Shown: piece by piece, positions 54,567 through 63,005 of the stretch | How positions within the stretch are numbered: the first letter of the stretch is position 1 | Layout: each line of letters starts with the position of its first letter | Assembly: GCF_904846685.1 (NCBI RefSeq) | Contig: NZ_CAJHBQ010000004.1 | Location: forward strand, 124,001 to 188,000 | DNA length: 64,000 nt | Direction of reading: 5' to 3' | From: Psychrobacter submarinus | Lineage (GTDB): Bacteria; Pseudomonadota; Gammaproteobacteria; Pseudomonadales; Moraxellaceae | Notes under the pieces: model-generated | Databases searched by the model: none | Seen by the model: the letters and a program-made list of their open reading frames with translations, nothing else | Told to the model about the DNA's origin: nothing | Position numbers and translations under genes: made by a program

Positions 54567-55427
54567 CTACTGAACCAATAGCTGAATCGGGGCACTGGTG
54601 CTAGTCATACTACGACGATTGCCAGCAAAGCCTGAGCTTTGGTTTTGAGCGCTTTGTATAACTTGTCCGATAGTGACCCATTGCCCGCGCGGTACGATAA
54701 CTGTGCTATTTAGCCTTTGTGATTCAATAGCGTTTTTTTGGTAATATCGAGAATGGCTAGTGAGTAGCTTCTCTTCTGCTTGCGACAACTGCACTTCCAC
54801 TTGTCCATTGGGCAGTAGTCTTGGGGTGACGGCAATGCTTCTCGTTGTCGGCAATAACACTTGCTGCTGAATAATAATCTGAGCTGACGGACTATGATAA
54901 GACGGATAGCGATTATTTCGATAAGCCGTCGCCTGATAGTTTTGCGTTAAGGAATATAGCGTATTGGTGCTAATGCTGGCAGCGCTACCTGAGAGCGTTT
55001 GCACTTGATATAAGCTATTGCTCTGCTGCTGACTATCGCTTTGGTTCACTATACCTGTCCCTTGAATACCACGCTTGCTGATAATCACTTGGCCTTGGCG
55101 GATATTACTTTGTATATTACCACTACTGCCTACTCGTACTGCGACTAGCAGCGGCTGCGGCTGAGTGTCTATTTGCGCAAGGAGCTGTTGCACCGCCTTG
55201 TAATTCGCCGCGCTGGTTTGTAGCACAAGCTTATCTTGATAACTACTTACTGTGCCGCCGTCACGGCTACTGTTTAGCTGTTGGCGTACGGCTGGCAGTA
55301 GAGCATCACCGCCGTAAGTATCGATGACATAGGTTTGGGCGCTTTTGTGAGCAGAGGCGGCTTGCGCAGGTACAATAAAGCTAGTACCTACACTTAAAAA
55401 CAAAAGCGTCATCAGTGAGCGGTTCAT
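54567..55427 (-). CDS. Periplasmic secretin-like (N-domain) protein
   Basis: This 286-residue exported protein has a signal peptide (MNRSLMTLLFLSVGTSFIVPAQA). It is followed by AQTYVIDTYGGDALLPAVRQQL and the segment YQDKLVLQTSAANYKAVQQLLAQIDTQPQPLLVAVRV, which matches the secretin N1/NolW-type fold. The C-terminal part has IAVTPRLLPNGQVEVQLSQ and IVPRGQWVTIGQVI, like the beta-strands that open the secretin barrel, but the full gate domain is absent. It is therefore a short secretin relative, not a channel by itself. The gene is downstream of dapB on the same strand, 55 bases away. Confidence 0.7.
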   Translation of the reverse strand: MNRSLMTLLFLSVGTSFIVPAQAASAHKSAQTYVIDTYGGDALLPAVRQQLNSSRDGGTVSSYQDKLVLQTSAANYKAVQQLLAQIDTQPQPLLVAVRVGSSGNIQSNIRQGQVIISKRGIQGTGIVNQSDSQQQSNSLYQVQTLSGSAASISTNTLYSLTQNYQATAYRNNRYPSYHSPSAQIIIQQQVLLPTTRSIAVTPRLLPNGQVEVQLSQAEEKLLTSHSRYYQKNAIESQRLNSTVIVPRGQWVTIGQVIQSAQNQSSGFAGNRRSMTSTSAPIQLLVQ

Positions 55428-55482
55428 CTTATAGCTATCCTAATTATTTAAAACTCGCTTATCCAACTCTACTCATTCAGCC

Positions 55483-56313
55483 TTACTCATTTAACCCAAG
55501 TACATCTTGCATATTATACTGCCCTGCTTTTTGCTGAATGACCCAAGTGGTAGCGCGTACCGCCCCTGCTGCAAAGGTCATGCGCGCACGTGCTCTGTGA
55601 GTAATCTCCACCACTTCGCCATCAGCGATAAACATTACCGTGTGATCGCCAATGATTTCGCCGCCGCGTATCGCATGAATGCCTATGCTACCTGCTTCGC
55701 GCGCGCCTGTTTGTCCTTCACGGCCATAGACTGCAACCTCTTTTAGGTTTTGACCTCGAGCTTCAGCGACGGCTTGGGCCATCATGTAAGCAGTGCCTGA
55801 TGGCGCGTCAATCTTGTGTTTATGATGCGCTTCGATGACCTCAACGTCAGCCTCATTGCCAAAGGCTTTAGCAGCCATACCTAATAGCTTGAGCGATAGG
55901 TTGACCCCAGTTGAATAGTTGCCCGCATAGACGATAGGAATGTGTTTGCTGGCCTCGGTAAGCACTTGCTCCTGCTGCTCATTAAAGCCTGTTGTACCGA
56001 TGACCATCGCGACTTTATGCTCAGCGCAAGTCTGCATATTTTGCTCAGTGGCATCCGGCAAGCTAAAGTCAATGAGCACATCGATATCATCGATCACTGA
56101 GACTAAATCATCGACGATTTTGATATTTAAGCGCTCGATAGCGGCGACCTCACCGGCGTCAGCGCCAATCAGACTTGATCCTTCACGCTCGATAGCAGCG
56201 CTGAGAGACGTTTGCGGATTGTCCTGTACCGCCTCAATCAACATACGTCCCATACGGCCACCGGCTCCGATAACGCCGATATTTATCATCTCTTTTGTTT
56301 GTGTCTTACTCAT
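55483..56313 (-). CDS. dapB: 4-hydroxy-tetrahydrodipicolinate reductase
   Basis: DapB makes tetrahydrodipicolinate in lysine and meso-diaminopimelate synthesis. The 276 residues start with a Rossmann IGVIGAGGRMGRMLIEAV and contain VMVIGTTGF, the catalytic EAHHKHKIDAPSGTA and the tetramer segment IGIHAIRGGEIIGDHTVMF. dnaJ lies directly upstream, the conserved order dnaK-dnaJ-dapB of several proteobacteria, but a strong terminator lies between them here. Confidence 0.96.
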   Translation of the reverse strand: MSKTQTKEMINIGVIGAGGRMGRMLIEAVQDNPQTSLSAAIEREGSSLIGADAGEVAAIERLNIKIVDDLVSVIDDIDVLIDFSLPDATEQNMQTCAEHKVAMVIGTTGFNEQQEQVLTEASKHIPIVYAGNYSTGVNLSLKLLGMAAKAFGNEADVEVIEAHHKHKIDAPSGTAYMMAQAVAEARGQNLKEVAVYGREGQTGAREAGSIGIHAIRGGEIIGDHTVMFIADGEVVEITHRARARMTFAAGAVRATTWVIQQKAGQYNMQDVLGLNE

Positions 56314-56427
56314 ACTTTTGTCCTAAAGCTCATGGTCTATATTTATAGGTTAGCAGTGCCTTGTTAGCACGCGTTATGTTAATTATCATAGCATGAATTG
56401 TTTTTGCTGCGACTAACAAGCAGACAT

Positions 56428-56463
56428 AAAAAAGCCTAATAGTTTCACATGAAACTATTAGGC
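56428..56463 (-). terminator. dnaJ terminator containing a parS-like core
   Basis: GCCTAATAGTTTCA (56434-56447) and TGAAACTATTAGGC (56450-56463) form a 14-bp perfect stem with a 2-base loop in the DNA (in RNA the tip must open). The minus strand ends in six T. The centre AGTTTCACATGAAACT (56441-56456) differs from the parS core by one base. Confidence 0.8.
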
Positions 56464-56498
56464 CTGTTGATAACGTCAAAAAGCTCAAAAGTTAACGC

Positions 56499-57629
56499 TT
56501 AGTCGAATAGTTCGCCAATCTTTTTAAAGAAAGATTTTTTGTGTGGCGATTGTTGATGCTTGCTATCACCGTCCAAGGTATCTTGAAACTCACGTAACAG
56601 ATCTTTTTGTTCGCGAGTGAGATTGACTGGCGTTTCGATAATGACGCGGCAAATCAGATCGCCTTTCATCGTCGTACGCACTGGCGTCACACCTTTACCG
56701 CGTACTCGCAGCAGCTTACCGCTTTGCGTGCCTTCGGCGACTTTGATTTTGACTTTGCCATCTAAAGTTGGGATTTCAACTTCTTTACCTAAAGCGGCAT
56801 CGGTGATGCTCACTGGCACATCCATATACAGATCTGCACCTTGACGAGTAAAGACCTCATGCGGTTTCACGCGTACTTCAACATATAGATCGCCGTTTTG
56901 CACGCCAGCACCGCCCGCTTCGCCTTCACCTGCTAAACGCACGCGGTCGCCATCATCGACGCCGGCTGGGATAGAGACTTCAAGGGTGCGAGATTTTTCT
57001 TGGACGCCATTACCATGACAGTCTGGGCATGGGTTCTTGATTTGTTTACCGCTACCGCCGCACTGTGGACACGCTTGCTGCACAGCAAAGAAGCCTTGCT
57101 GCATACGCACTTGGCCTTGCCCATGACAAGTCTGGCACGTGACGATATCAGAGGCGTCTTTGGCCCCTTTACCATCGCAAGTATCACAAGGTGCAGGCGC
57201 GGTGAAGCTGATCTCTTTTTGGCAGCCGCGCACCGCTTCCTCAAGCGTTAGCTCGATGACATAACGAAGATCAGAGCCGCGGCGCGTACGACTACCACCG
57301 CCGCGAGCTTGACCGAAGATATCACCGAAGTTACCAAAAATATCACCAAAGATGTCTTGGAAGTTACCGCCGCCGCCGAAGCCGCCACCGCCGCCCATGC
57401 CATTCTCAAACGCAGCGTGACCCATACGGTCGTAGGCTGAGCGCTTATCTTCGTCGCTAAGCACCTCATAAGCCATCGACGCTTCTTTGAATTTTTCTTC
57501 GGCATCAGGGTCATCAGAGTTGCGATCGGGATGGTATTTCATTGCCAGCTTGCGGTAGGCTCTTTTTATCTCTTTGCTATCAGCCGTTTTGCTGACCCCT
57601 AACACTTCATAAAAATCACGCTTACTCAT
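56499..57629 (-). CDS. dnaJ: Chaperone protein DnaJ
   Basis: This DnaK co-chaperone delivers substrates and stimulates ATP hydrolysis. The 376 residues have the J domain ([18 protein letters not shown] in YHPDRNSD), a Gly/Phe region with [22 protein letters not shown], the zinc finger with four repeats [24 protein letters not shown] and CPDCHGNG, and CTD domains. Start choice: an upstream ATG at 57650 adds seven residues, but GGAGAG lies just before the ATG at 57629, which is the family start. dnaK is not in the 0.5 kb upstream. Confidence 0.97.
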   Translation of the reverse strand: MSKRDFYEVLGVSKTADSKEIKRAYRKLAMKYHPDRNSDDPDAEEKFKEASMAYEVLSDEDKRSAYDRMGHAAFENGMGGGGGFGGGGNFQDIFGDIFGNFGDIFGQARGGGSRTRRGSDLRYVIELTLEEAVRGCQKEISFTAPAPCDTCDGKGAKDASDIVTCQTCHGQGQVRMQQGFFAVQQACPQCGGSGKQIKNPCPDCHGNGVQEKSRTLEVSIPAGVDDGDRVRLAGEGEAGGAGVQNGDLYVEVRVKPHEVFTRQGADLYMDVPVSITDAALGKEVEIPTLDGKVKIKVAEGTQSGKLLRVRGKGVTPVRTTMKGDLICRVIIETPVNLTREQKDLLREFQDTLDGDSKHQQSPHKKSFFKKIGELFD

Positions 57630-57700
57630 GAGCTCTCCTATCGTCATCACAGTGATGCTTGCTAATAGCCTTACGTCTACTACGCCTCAATCATCAAAAG

Positions 57701-57716
57701 TGTTTCATGTGAAACA
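57701..57716. promoter_or_regulatory. parS-like ParB binding site
   Basis: TGTTTCATGTGAAACA differs from the parS consensus TGTTTCACGTGAAACA at one position. It is non-coding, 72 bases upstream of dnaJ. Confidence 0.55.
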
Positions 57717-57899
57717 CAAAATCAATATCATAGCGTATCGGTAAAATCAGCAACGTACTGCGCTAACCAAATCAATTAATAAATAAAGGTATAAAGATAT
57801 AAAAGTTTGGCCTGTTAATGGAGGTGGCTCAGCGATTTATCAAGCTTAATAATTGTGAAATTATTATCTGCGTAGTTTTATTCTGCAGATAATCGTACC

Positions 57900-58037
57900 T
57901 ATAGTCAGTTTAAAGTAAAATTGTTATGAGATTAAGTGCGCTACAGGTATAAATTTTACTTGCGTGCTGCGTTCCTTCGATGCTGCATAAAATTCATCCC
58001 AGCAGCGCTATGTCATTTTTAGAGTGAATCGACTATA
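57900..58037. mobile_element. 138-bp TATAGTC-ended dispersed repeat (MITE-like)
   Basis: It begins TATAGTCAGTTTAAAGTAAA and ends with the complement of TATAGTCGATTCACTCTAAA, giving imperfect terminal inverted repeats and TA at both tips. The inner part (GCGTGCTGCGTTCCTTCGAT and the AGCAGCGCTATGTCA region) is a sequence I recall as very common between genes in Psychrobacter genomes; this recollection is unverified. There is no ORF. It is related at its ends to 32458-32564. Confidence 0.7.
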
Positions 58038-58158
58038 TATCCTCTTAGCTTGATTATTCTCTAGTTTTTCATAACATCAAGCGCTAAAGTCGTGCTAATA
58101 TTTAGCGCTCTATAAGCAGGCGTTCATACTTGAAATTCGGTGTAAGAGAGCATTGATT

Positions 58159-58815
58159 ATGAAAAAACTAACGGCCTTTATCTTATTGATCATCGTTATG
58201 GCAGTCGTGGTCTATGCCGGCTCGCCCTATTACAGCGCTTATCAACTAAAGAACGCTTATGATGCTAAAGATGGCGCGACTATCGCAGCAGCCATCGATT
58301 ACGAGCAAGTCCGTCCTAGCGTCTATAGACAGCTGACGGATAAATTTGCGCTGACCATGAGCAAGTATCCACTAGTCGCTGAGCTTGGCGGCGCGCCCTT
58401 AGAGCAAGCGGCTGATAGTTTTATCAGTCAAGCAGTGGCAGGCGCGATTACCCCTGACAATGTCAAAACCCTCATCAATACGCAAGGTCAAGCCAATACC
58501 GCGACCAAAGAGCTGGCTGCGGCTTGGGCCATCGCTAGTAATCAAGTCGATCTCAAAAACCTCATTCAAGATCTCATCATTCAGCGCGGTGATATCAATG
58601 CGGTAGTCAAAAACCAAATACAGCTGGTCATGCAAAAACAAGCCAGCGAGCTTGAGGAGCAAGCGGCGCAAGGAGAAGATAGCGAACCTAGTCTGAGCTA
58701 TTGCGGTATCAATTGCTTTACCATTAGCGGGCAAGTCAAAGGCTATCCGATCACTGTTGAGATGCAACGTCAGGGCTTTATTGACTGGCAAATCGTCGAT
58801 GTGGTATTGCCTTAA
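58159..58815 (+). CDS. DUF2939 family protein
   Basis: This 218-residue protein has an N-terminal signal anchor (MKKLTAFILLIIVMAVVVYAG) and the DUF2939 pattern SPYYSAYQLKNAYDAKDGATIAAAIDYEQVRPSVYRQL, with a later part containing LSYCGINCFTISGQVKGYPITVEMQRQGFIDWQIVDVVLP. It is predicted to be attached to the inner membrane and exposed to the periplasm. The function is unknown. Start choice: TTG 58153 is in frame, but GAGAG supports the ATG at 58159. Confidence 0.85.
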   Translation: MKKLTAFILLIIVMAVVVYAGSPYYSAYQLKNAYDAKDGATIAAAIDYEQVRPSVYRQLTDKFALTMSKYPLVAELGGAPLEQAADSFISQAVAGAITPDNVKTLINTQGQANTATKELAAAWAIASNQVDLKNLIQDLIIQRGDINAVVKNQIQLVMQKQASELEEQAAQGEDSEPSLSYCGINCFTISGQVKGYPITVEMQRQGFIDWQIVDVVLP

Positions 58816-58878
58816 ATCAAGATTCTCTATGAACTTTAAAGGCATAAGTGCTATTTAAGTTCTAAAACCAATTCGCAC

Positions 58879-58919
58879 AAAAAGCGCGCTATAACTTGAT
58901 AGTTTATAGCGCGCTTTTG
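58879..58919. terminator. Convergent terminator
   Basis: GCGCGCTATAA (58884-58894) pairs with TTATAGCGCGC (58904-58914), with A4 before and T4 after. It serves the DUF2939 gene and the convergent DsbC-like gene. Confidence 0.8.
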
Positions 58920-58960
58920 CTATGGGGTTTTAGATTTTAAAATAGCTGTGAGTGAGCTAA

Positions 58961-60022
58961 CTACTGAACGCCCAAAAACTCTAAGAATTCAGGACTCTCA
59001 AAGCTCGCTTGATATAAAACGCCATCCTCACGATATATCGCTGGCGTCGCTATCACTGCAAGTCCTGCCGCCCTTTCACGATTAGGTGTCACGTAATCCA
59101 TATTACAACTGGCAGGCGCTGGCGTCATCTGGCCTTGTAGCATTGCCTTGTCTAGAGCGTTACGGCGACTGCCCTCATCCGCTTGACACCAGATCCCGCG
59201 CATCTGCGCAGGTGACGCTTCATATATAGGATAACCGATAGTCTTGACGGTGACGCCTTTGGCATTGAGATCTGCCATTTGCTTATGTAGCATTCGGCAG
59301 TACGGGCAATTCACATCAGTTGCAACATAAATAACGGCGCGCTCGGTAGTCGTTGCCGGATAAGTAATCAGCTGCGACTCATCTAGTGAGGCAAAGACAG
59401 ATTTGTTTTTATTCGCCTCAAAGGTCTCATCAAGTCCTGTGAATTGACCATTCTCTATCACCGATATCTCGCCATCAGTAATGTATTGCGCATCATCTGA
59501 GAGTAAAAACGGCACGCCTTCTAATGTTGCGCCCCAAATCACGCCCGGCACTGCGGTATAAAAAAACGGCGTTTTAGCGCTCATGTTTTTCAGCGCACTC
59601 ATATTCTCTAGTAGTGAGGATTTCACCGCCGCGCTGACATATTCGCCTGCTTGCGCACTAGTGGCTCGCGTTGGGGTTTGCTTCACTTTACGTGGGCTTG
59701 GATTTTTTTGTAGCTCGCCTTGGATGACATATTTGCCATCAGTGGTGATATGGAGTGGCGGCTGTCCTGCTAGATTGACCTGATACATATTAGGCAAATT
59801 AGAGGGTTCGATAGATAAGATTTGCGCTTTGATACCAACCTCGGTCAATACTTGGCGCAGATGGCTATCAGTGTCAGCACTGACGTTGTCCGCTGCCGCA
59901 CTTTGCGTCATCTTAATATTCTCATCGGTTGAAGTTGCAGGCTGGGCGCAAGCCGTCGCCGTTAATAGCAGCGCACTAATAAAACTAATAGGTTTAAGTA
60001 GAGGTGGTTTCACAGCAGTCAT
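58961..60022 (-). CDS. DsbC-like disulfide isomerase with an apparently doubled N-terminal domain
   Basis: This 353-residue periplasmic protein belongs to the DsbC/DsbG family. A signal peptide ends near the TATACA segment. The C-terminal thioredoxin-like domain has the CPYC active site (Cys239, Cys242), the second conserved Cys pair (WCQADE and ASCNMDY) and the cis-Pro loop VIATPAIY. Residues 50-115 (QILSIEPSNLPNMYQVNLAG, then HITTDGKYVIQGEL) and 130-210 (AVPGVIWGATLEGVPFLLSDDAQYITDGEIS, quoted as a region) both read like the DsbC dimerisation domain, so it seems duplicated. E. coli DsbC is about 236 residues. DsbB is encoded 11 kb away. Confidence 0.85.
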   Translation of the reverse strand: MTAVKPPLLKPISFISALLLTATACAQPATSTDENIKMTQSAAADNVSADTDSHLRQVLTEVGIKAQILSIEPSNLPNMYQVNLAGQPPLHITTDGKYVIQGELQKNPSPRKVKQTPTRATSAQAGEYVSAAVKSSLLENMSALKNMSAKTPFFYTAVPGVIWGATLEGVPFLLSDDAQYITDGEISVIENGQFTGLDETFEANKNKSVFASLDESQLITYPATTTERAVIYVATDVNCPYCRMLHKQMADLNAKGVTVKTIGYPIYEASPAQMRGIWCQADEGSRRNALDKAMLQGQMTPAPASCNMDYVTPNRERAAGLAVIATPAIYREDGVLYQASFESPEFLEFLGVQ

Positions 60023-60228
60023 CCTAGCAAGTAGCGTTTATATACCAATAGCAATCAGCATTTCGTCTTAAAACACTATCTAAAAAAGTAGAGTGAAAAG
60101 ATATCAGGACTTTAGCACATTAGCTAAGTTTACGGAGGGTTTGCCAGTTACTTTTGCAATTCGCTACTTGAGCTTAAGGGAGGCGCAATAGAGAGCGATA
60201 AAACAAGTGATAAAGCTCAACTTAGACG

Positions 60229-60251
60229 TCAGGTGCGCGAGGCGCACCCTA
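60229..60251. repeat. REP-like hairpin
   Basis: AGGTGCGC and GCGCACCCT face each other around GAG, followed by ACCGTAAACC. It resembles the split repeat around the IS at 53.5-54.5 kb and lies just downstream of rsuA. Confidence 0.5.
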
Positions 60252-60283
60252 CCGTAAACCTAAAAATATACTTGTAAATATCC

Positions 60284-60988
60284 CTAAAACTTCTCTACTT
60301 CCTCGGGCGTTAAAAAGCGACTATCGCCACGCTCTAACCCGTCTAAAGTAATATGGCCAATGCTAGCGCGATGCAGCTCGACGACTTTATTACCGAAGTA
60401 GCCCATCATACGTTTGACCTGATGATATTTGCCTTGCTCCAAAGTTAGACGCGCATGTTTCTCATCGATAAACTCAAGGGTAGCCGGTTTGGTCGGCTCA
60501 TAATCGCCCTCTAACAAGATACCTTCGCCCACCTTTTTGATTGCGCGGGCTTGCTCCTCCTCATTCATAGGATCAGCAAGCGTTAGCTCATAGACTTTGG
60601 CGTGCTCGTGCTTGGGACTTGTGACGCGGTGTAGCCAGCCGCCATCATCGCTAAGCAGCAGTGCACCTGTGGTATCGACATCCAAGCGGCCTGCGATACG
60701 TAAACTGCCTAGCTCTGGTACGGCAATCAATTCGGTGACGATAGGATACTCTTTGGCCTTTAACGTACACTCAAAGCCTTCAGGCTTATGCAGCAAGATA
60801 TAACGATTACCCGTCGCCACCGAGAGCGGCTCGCCTGCCCACAGCACTTCATCATTGATAATATCGACATGTAGGCCAGGGTCTTTGACCACCTCATCAT
60901 TGACGGTGACCTCAGAGGCGTGGAGGATTTTTTTGGACTCTTTGCGTGACAGCTCAGTGGCTTTACTGATAAATTTATCGAGACGCAT
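60284..60988 (-). CDS. rsuA: 16S rRNA pseudouridine(516) synthase
   Basis: RsuA converts U516 of 16S rRNA to pseudouridine. The 234 residues contain an N-terminal S4 domain (MRLDKFISKATELSRKESKKIL) and the RsuA/RluB/E/F catalytic domain, with the Asp in IAGRLDVDTTGALLLSDDG, then HAKVYELTL and the QGKYHQVKRMMGYFGNKV motif. The length and the short N-terminal part fit RsuA rather than RluB. It is flanked by a REP-like hairpin and the divergent yigZ gene. Confidence 0.92.
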   Translation of the reverse strand: MRLDKFISKATELSRKESKKILHASEVTVNDEVVKDPGLHVDIINDEVLWAGEPLSVATGNRYILLHKPEGFECTLKAKEYPIVTELIAVPELGSLRIAGRLDVDTTGALLLSDDGGWLHRVTSPKHEHAKVYELTLADPMNEEEQARAIKKVGEGILLEGDYEPTKPATLEFIDEKHARLTLEQGKYHQVKRMMGYFGNKVVELHRASIGHITLDGLERGDSRFLTPEEVEKF

Positions 60989-61079
60989 ACTTTTTACTAC
61001 CTTTAGTCATATAGGGTTTTGTTATAGTGGTGTCAGTTTAACATATCCCATCTAACCCTAAGTGTACCATCGATGCAAT

Positions 61080-61679
61080 ATGAGCTATCAAACCTTAAAA
61101 AACCCCGTGACCGCACGGCTTGAGATTAAAAAATCCGAGTTTATTGCTTATGCCTATCCTGTAAATTCACGTGAGCAAGCGATGTTTCATGTGGAACAAC
61201 TACGAGAAAAGTACCCTGATGCTCGGCATTGGTGCTGGGCCTATATCATTGGCGACCCTGATAATACTACGAGCGCAGGTTTCGATGATGATGGCGAGCC
61301 GAGTGGTACTGCAGGGCGACCAATACTAGGCGTGCTGCAGCATAAATCTATCGGCAATATTATCATTATCGTGGTGCGCTACTTTGGCGGTATTAAGCTT
61401 GGCGCAGGCGGTCTCACTCGTGCCTATGCAGGCTCTGCACAAGCAGCAGTCGATCAGATGATATTGCAACCTTTCGTGCCGATGATGCAAGTGCAAATAC
61501 TAGCGGACTTCGCGACTGAAACTCAGTGTCGTTATGTGGTTGAGAGCTTAGAGGGCACTATCGAAGATGTCGCCTATAGCAAACAAGTCACCTTAACTGT
61601 CACTATTGCTGAGGTTGATATTGAGACCTTAAAAACTGAACTAGCGATGGCAGGTAGAGTAATAAAGCCCACAGATTAG
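61080..61679 (+). CDS. yigZ: YigZ/IMPACT family protein
   Basis: This conserved 199-residue protein is related to eukaryotic IMPACT. The N-terminal KNPVTARLEIKKSEFIAYAYPV, the AWIIG-like CWAYIIGDPDNTTSAGFDDDGEPSGTAGRPIL and the VVRYFGGIKLGAGGLTRAYA motif are diagnostic; an EF-G-like domain follows. Its biochemical role is unsettled. Start choice: GTG 61062 is in frame, but the ATG at 61080 gives the family N-terminus. A parS-like word lies in the coding sequence at 61183-61198. Confidence 0.9.
   Translation: MSYQTLKNPVTARLEIKKSEFIAYAYPVNSREQAMFHVEQLREKYPDARHWCWAYIIGDPDNTTSAGFDDDGEPSGTAGRPILGVLQHKSIGNIIIIVVRYFGGIKLGAGGLTRAYAGSAQAAVDQMILQPFVPMMQVQILADFATETQCRYVVESLEGTIEDVAYSKQVTLTVTIAEVDIETLKTELAMAGRVIKPTD
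61183..61198. promoter_or_regulatory. parS-like word inside yigZ
   Basis: TGTTTCATGTGGAACA differs from TGTTTCACGTGAAACA at two positions. It is the weakest of the five sites and may be chance. Confidence 0.35.
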
Positions 61680-61837
61680 TATGTTCTAAAGAAGTAAACT
61701 GAGCTTAATTAAATAATACAGTAATCATCTGTTCACTGAGCCGTTCACCGAAATCTATTGGAAGCTTGCTGCGAGCTTAGTATGATAATAAATTCGTTAA
61801 ATTAACAATGTATAGACTCAGTCTTATAGAGCTGTTT

Positions 61838-61853
61838 TGTTTCACGTGAAACT
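61838..61853. promoter_or_regulatory. parS-like ParB binding site
   Basis: TGTTTCACGTGAAACT matches the parS consensus TGTTTCACGTGAAACA at 15 of 16 positions, with a perfect 14-base palindrome. It is non-coding, between yigZ and yheT. Confidence 0.7.
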
Positions 61854-61918
61854 AGCTATTTAAATCACACTCATATTTTTTATTTATACTTTTATTTTAC
61901 AACTTTAGAAACCCTACT

Positions 61919-62965
61919 ATGACGACCTTTACCTATAACGCATTTAAGCCGCCTTTTTGGCTGACTAATCCGCACTTGCAAAGCATCCTGCCAAAGTTTT
62001 TTGCGCCCAAAGCACCCAAATACAGACGAGTGGTGCGCAAAGATTCCTTGGACGAGAGTGATATTGCCTATGACTTTTATGATGCGCATCCTATAGAACA
62101 TTCAGAAAACTTAGAAAATGGTGAACTTGAACAAACGCCATTAATCGTTTTGTTCCACGGTATGGAAGGCAGTAGCGATAGCCATTATGCCCGCGCTTTG
62201 GCTTATCAGATGCACGCGCAAGGGTGGCACTTTGTCGTCGCCCATTTCCGCAGCTGTGGTGGTATTCCAGCTAGTGGACGGGTGTTTTATAACGCGGGTG
62301 ATACGGGCGAAGTGCACTACATGCTGCAAAACCTAAGCGAAAAATACGCCAATATGTATGCGGTCGGCGTCTCACTGGGTGGTAATGCCTTAGCTAAATA
62401 CATGGGCGAATACGGCGAGAAAGCGCTCTGTAAAGGCGCGGCTGTCATCTCCGCCCCTGTCGATATGTCATCAGCGGCGCTGAGTATGCACAGCTTTTTG
62501 AGTCATCGCATTTATACGCCGTATTTGCTTAATCCGATTATTAAAAAAGCCCTTGCCAACGACATCAGCAAAGAGGAGATCGACTCTATCAAAGCGGTCA
62601 ATCGTATCAGCGACTTTGACGATATCTTTACCGCGCCGCGTCATGGCTACCGCTCTAACAACGACTACTATCATAGCGCCTCAGCCCTGCCCTACTTGCG
62701 CGATGTCAAAAAACCCTTATTGTTGATTAGCGCCAAAGACGATCCGTTTTTGGGCTTTACCGCCACCGCGAACGATGTCTCCGACTGCGTCACTATTATC
62801 GATACCAAGCACGGCGGGCACGTCGGCTACATTCGCTATCGCTCGGATAGCAAACAAGCTCAGGGCCGTGATAAAAAATCCAGATTCGATATCAATTGGC
62901 TACCCGAAACCGTCAGCGCCTACTTTCAATCCATCGGTGTGGACGCTACCGTCAAGTCAAAATAA
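61919..62965 (+). CDS. YheT family alpha/beta hydrolase
   Basis: This 348-residue cytoplasmic hydrolase belongs to the COG0429/ABHD1-3-like family. It has the N-terminal FKPPFWLTNPHLQSILP typical of YheT, oxyanion segment VLFHGMEGSSDSHYARALA, FRSCGG, nucleophile Ser in AVGVSLGGNALAKY, Asp in LLISAKDDPFLG and His in HGGHVGYI. Eukaryotic relatives are phospholipases or esterases; the bacterial substrate is unknown. The thioesterase gene follows after 40 bases, suggesting an operon. Confidence 0.88.
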   Translation: MTTFTYNAFKPPFWLTNPHLQSILPKFFAPKAPKYRRVVRKDSLDESDIAYDFYDAHPIEHSENLENGELEQTPLIVLFHGMEGSSDSHYARALAYQMHAQGWHFVVAHFRSCGGIPASGRVFYNAGDTGEVHYMLQNLSEKYANMYAVGVSLGGNALAKYMGEYGEKALCKGAAVISAPVDMSSAALSMHSFLSHRIYTPYLLNPIIKKALANDISKEEIDSIKAVNRISDFDDIFTAPRHGYRSNNDYYHSASALPYLRDVKKPLLLISAKDDPFLGFTATANDVSDCVTIIDTKHGGHVGYIRYRSDSKQAQGRDKKSRFDINWLPETVSAYFQSIGVDATVKSK

Positions 62966-63005
62966 GCGTATCACGAGCCTACCCTTAAACTTTTGAGACT
63001 CTATT

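Larger units (their letters stand above)
57630..58158. other. Divergent region dnaJ / DUF2939 gene with parS-like site and repeats
   Basis: From left to right the 529 bases hold a parS-like 16-mer (57701-57716), a perfect 9-bp inverted repeat ATTATCTGC/GCAGATAAT (57863-57871 and 57885-57893), and a 138-bp TATAGTC-ended element (57900-58037). No sigma-32-type dnaJ promoter was recognised by eye. Confidence 0.55.
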
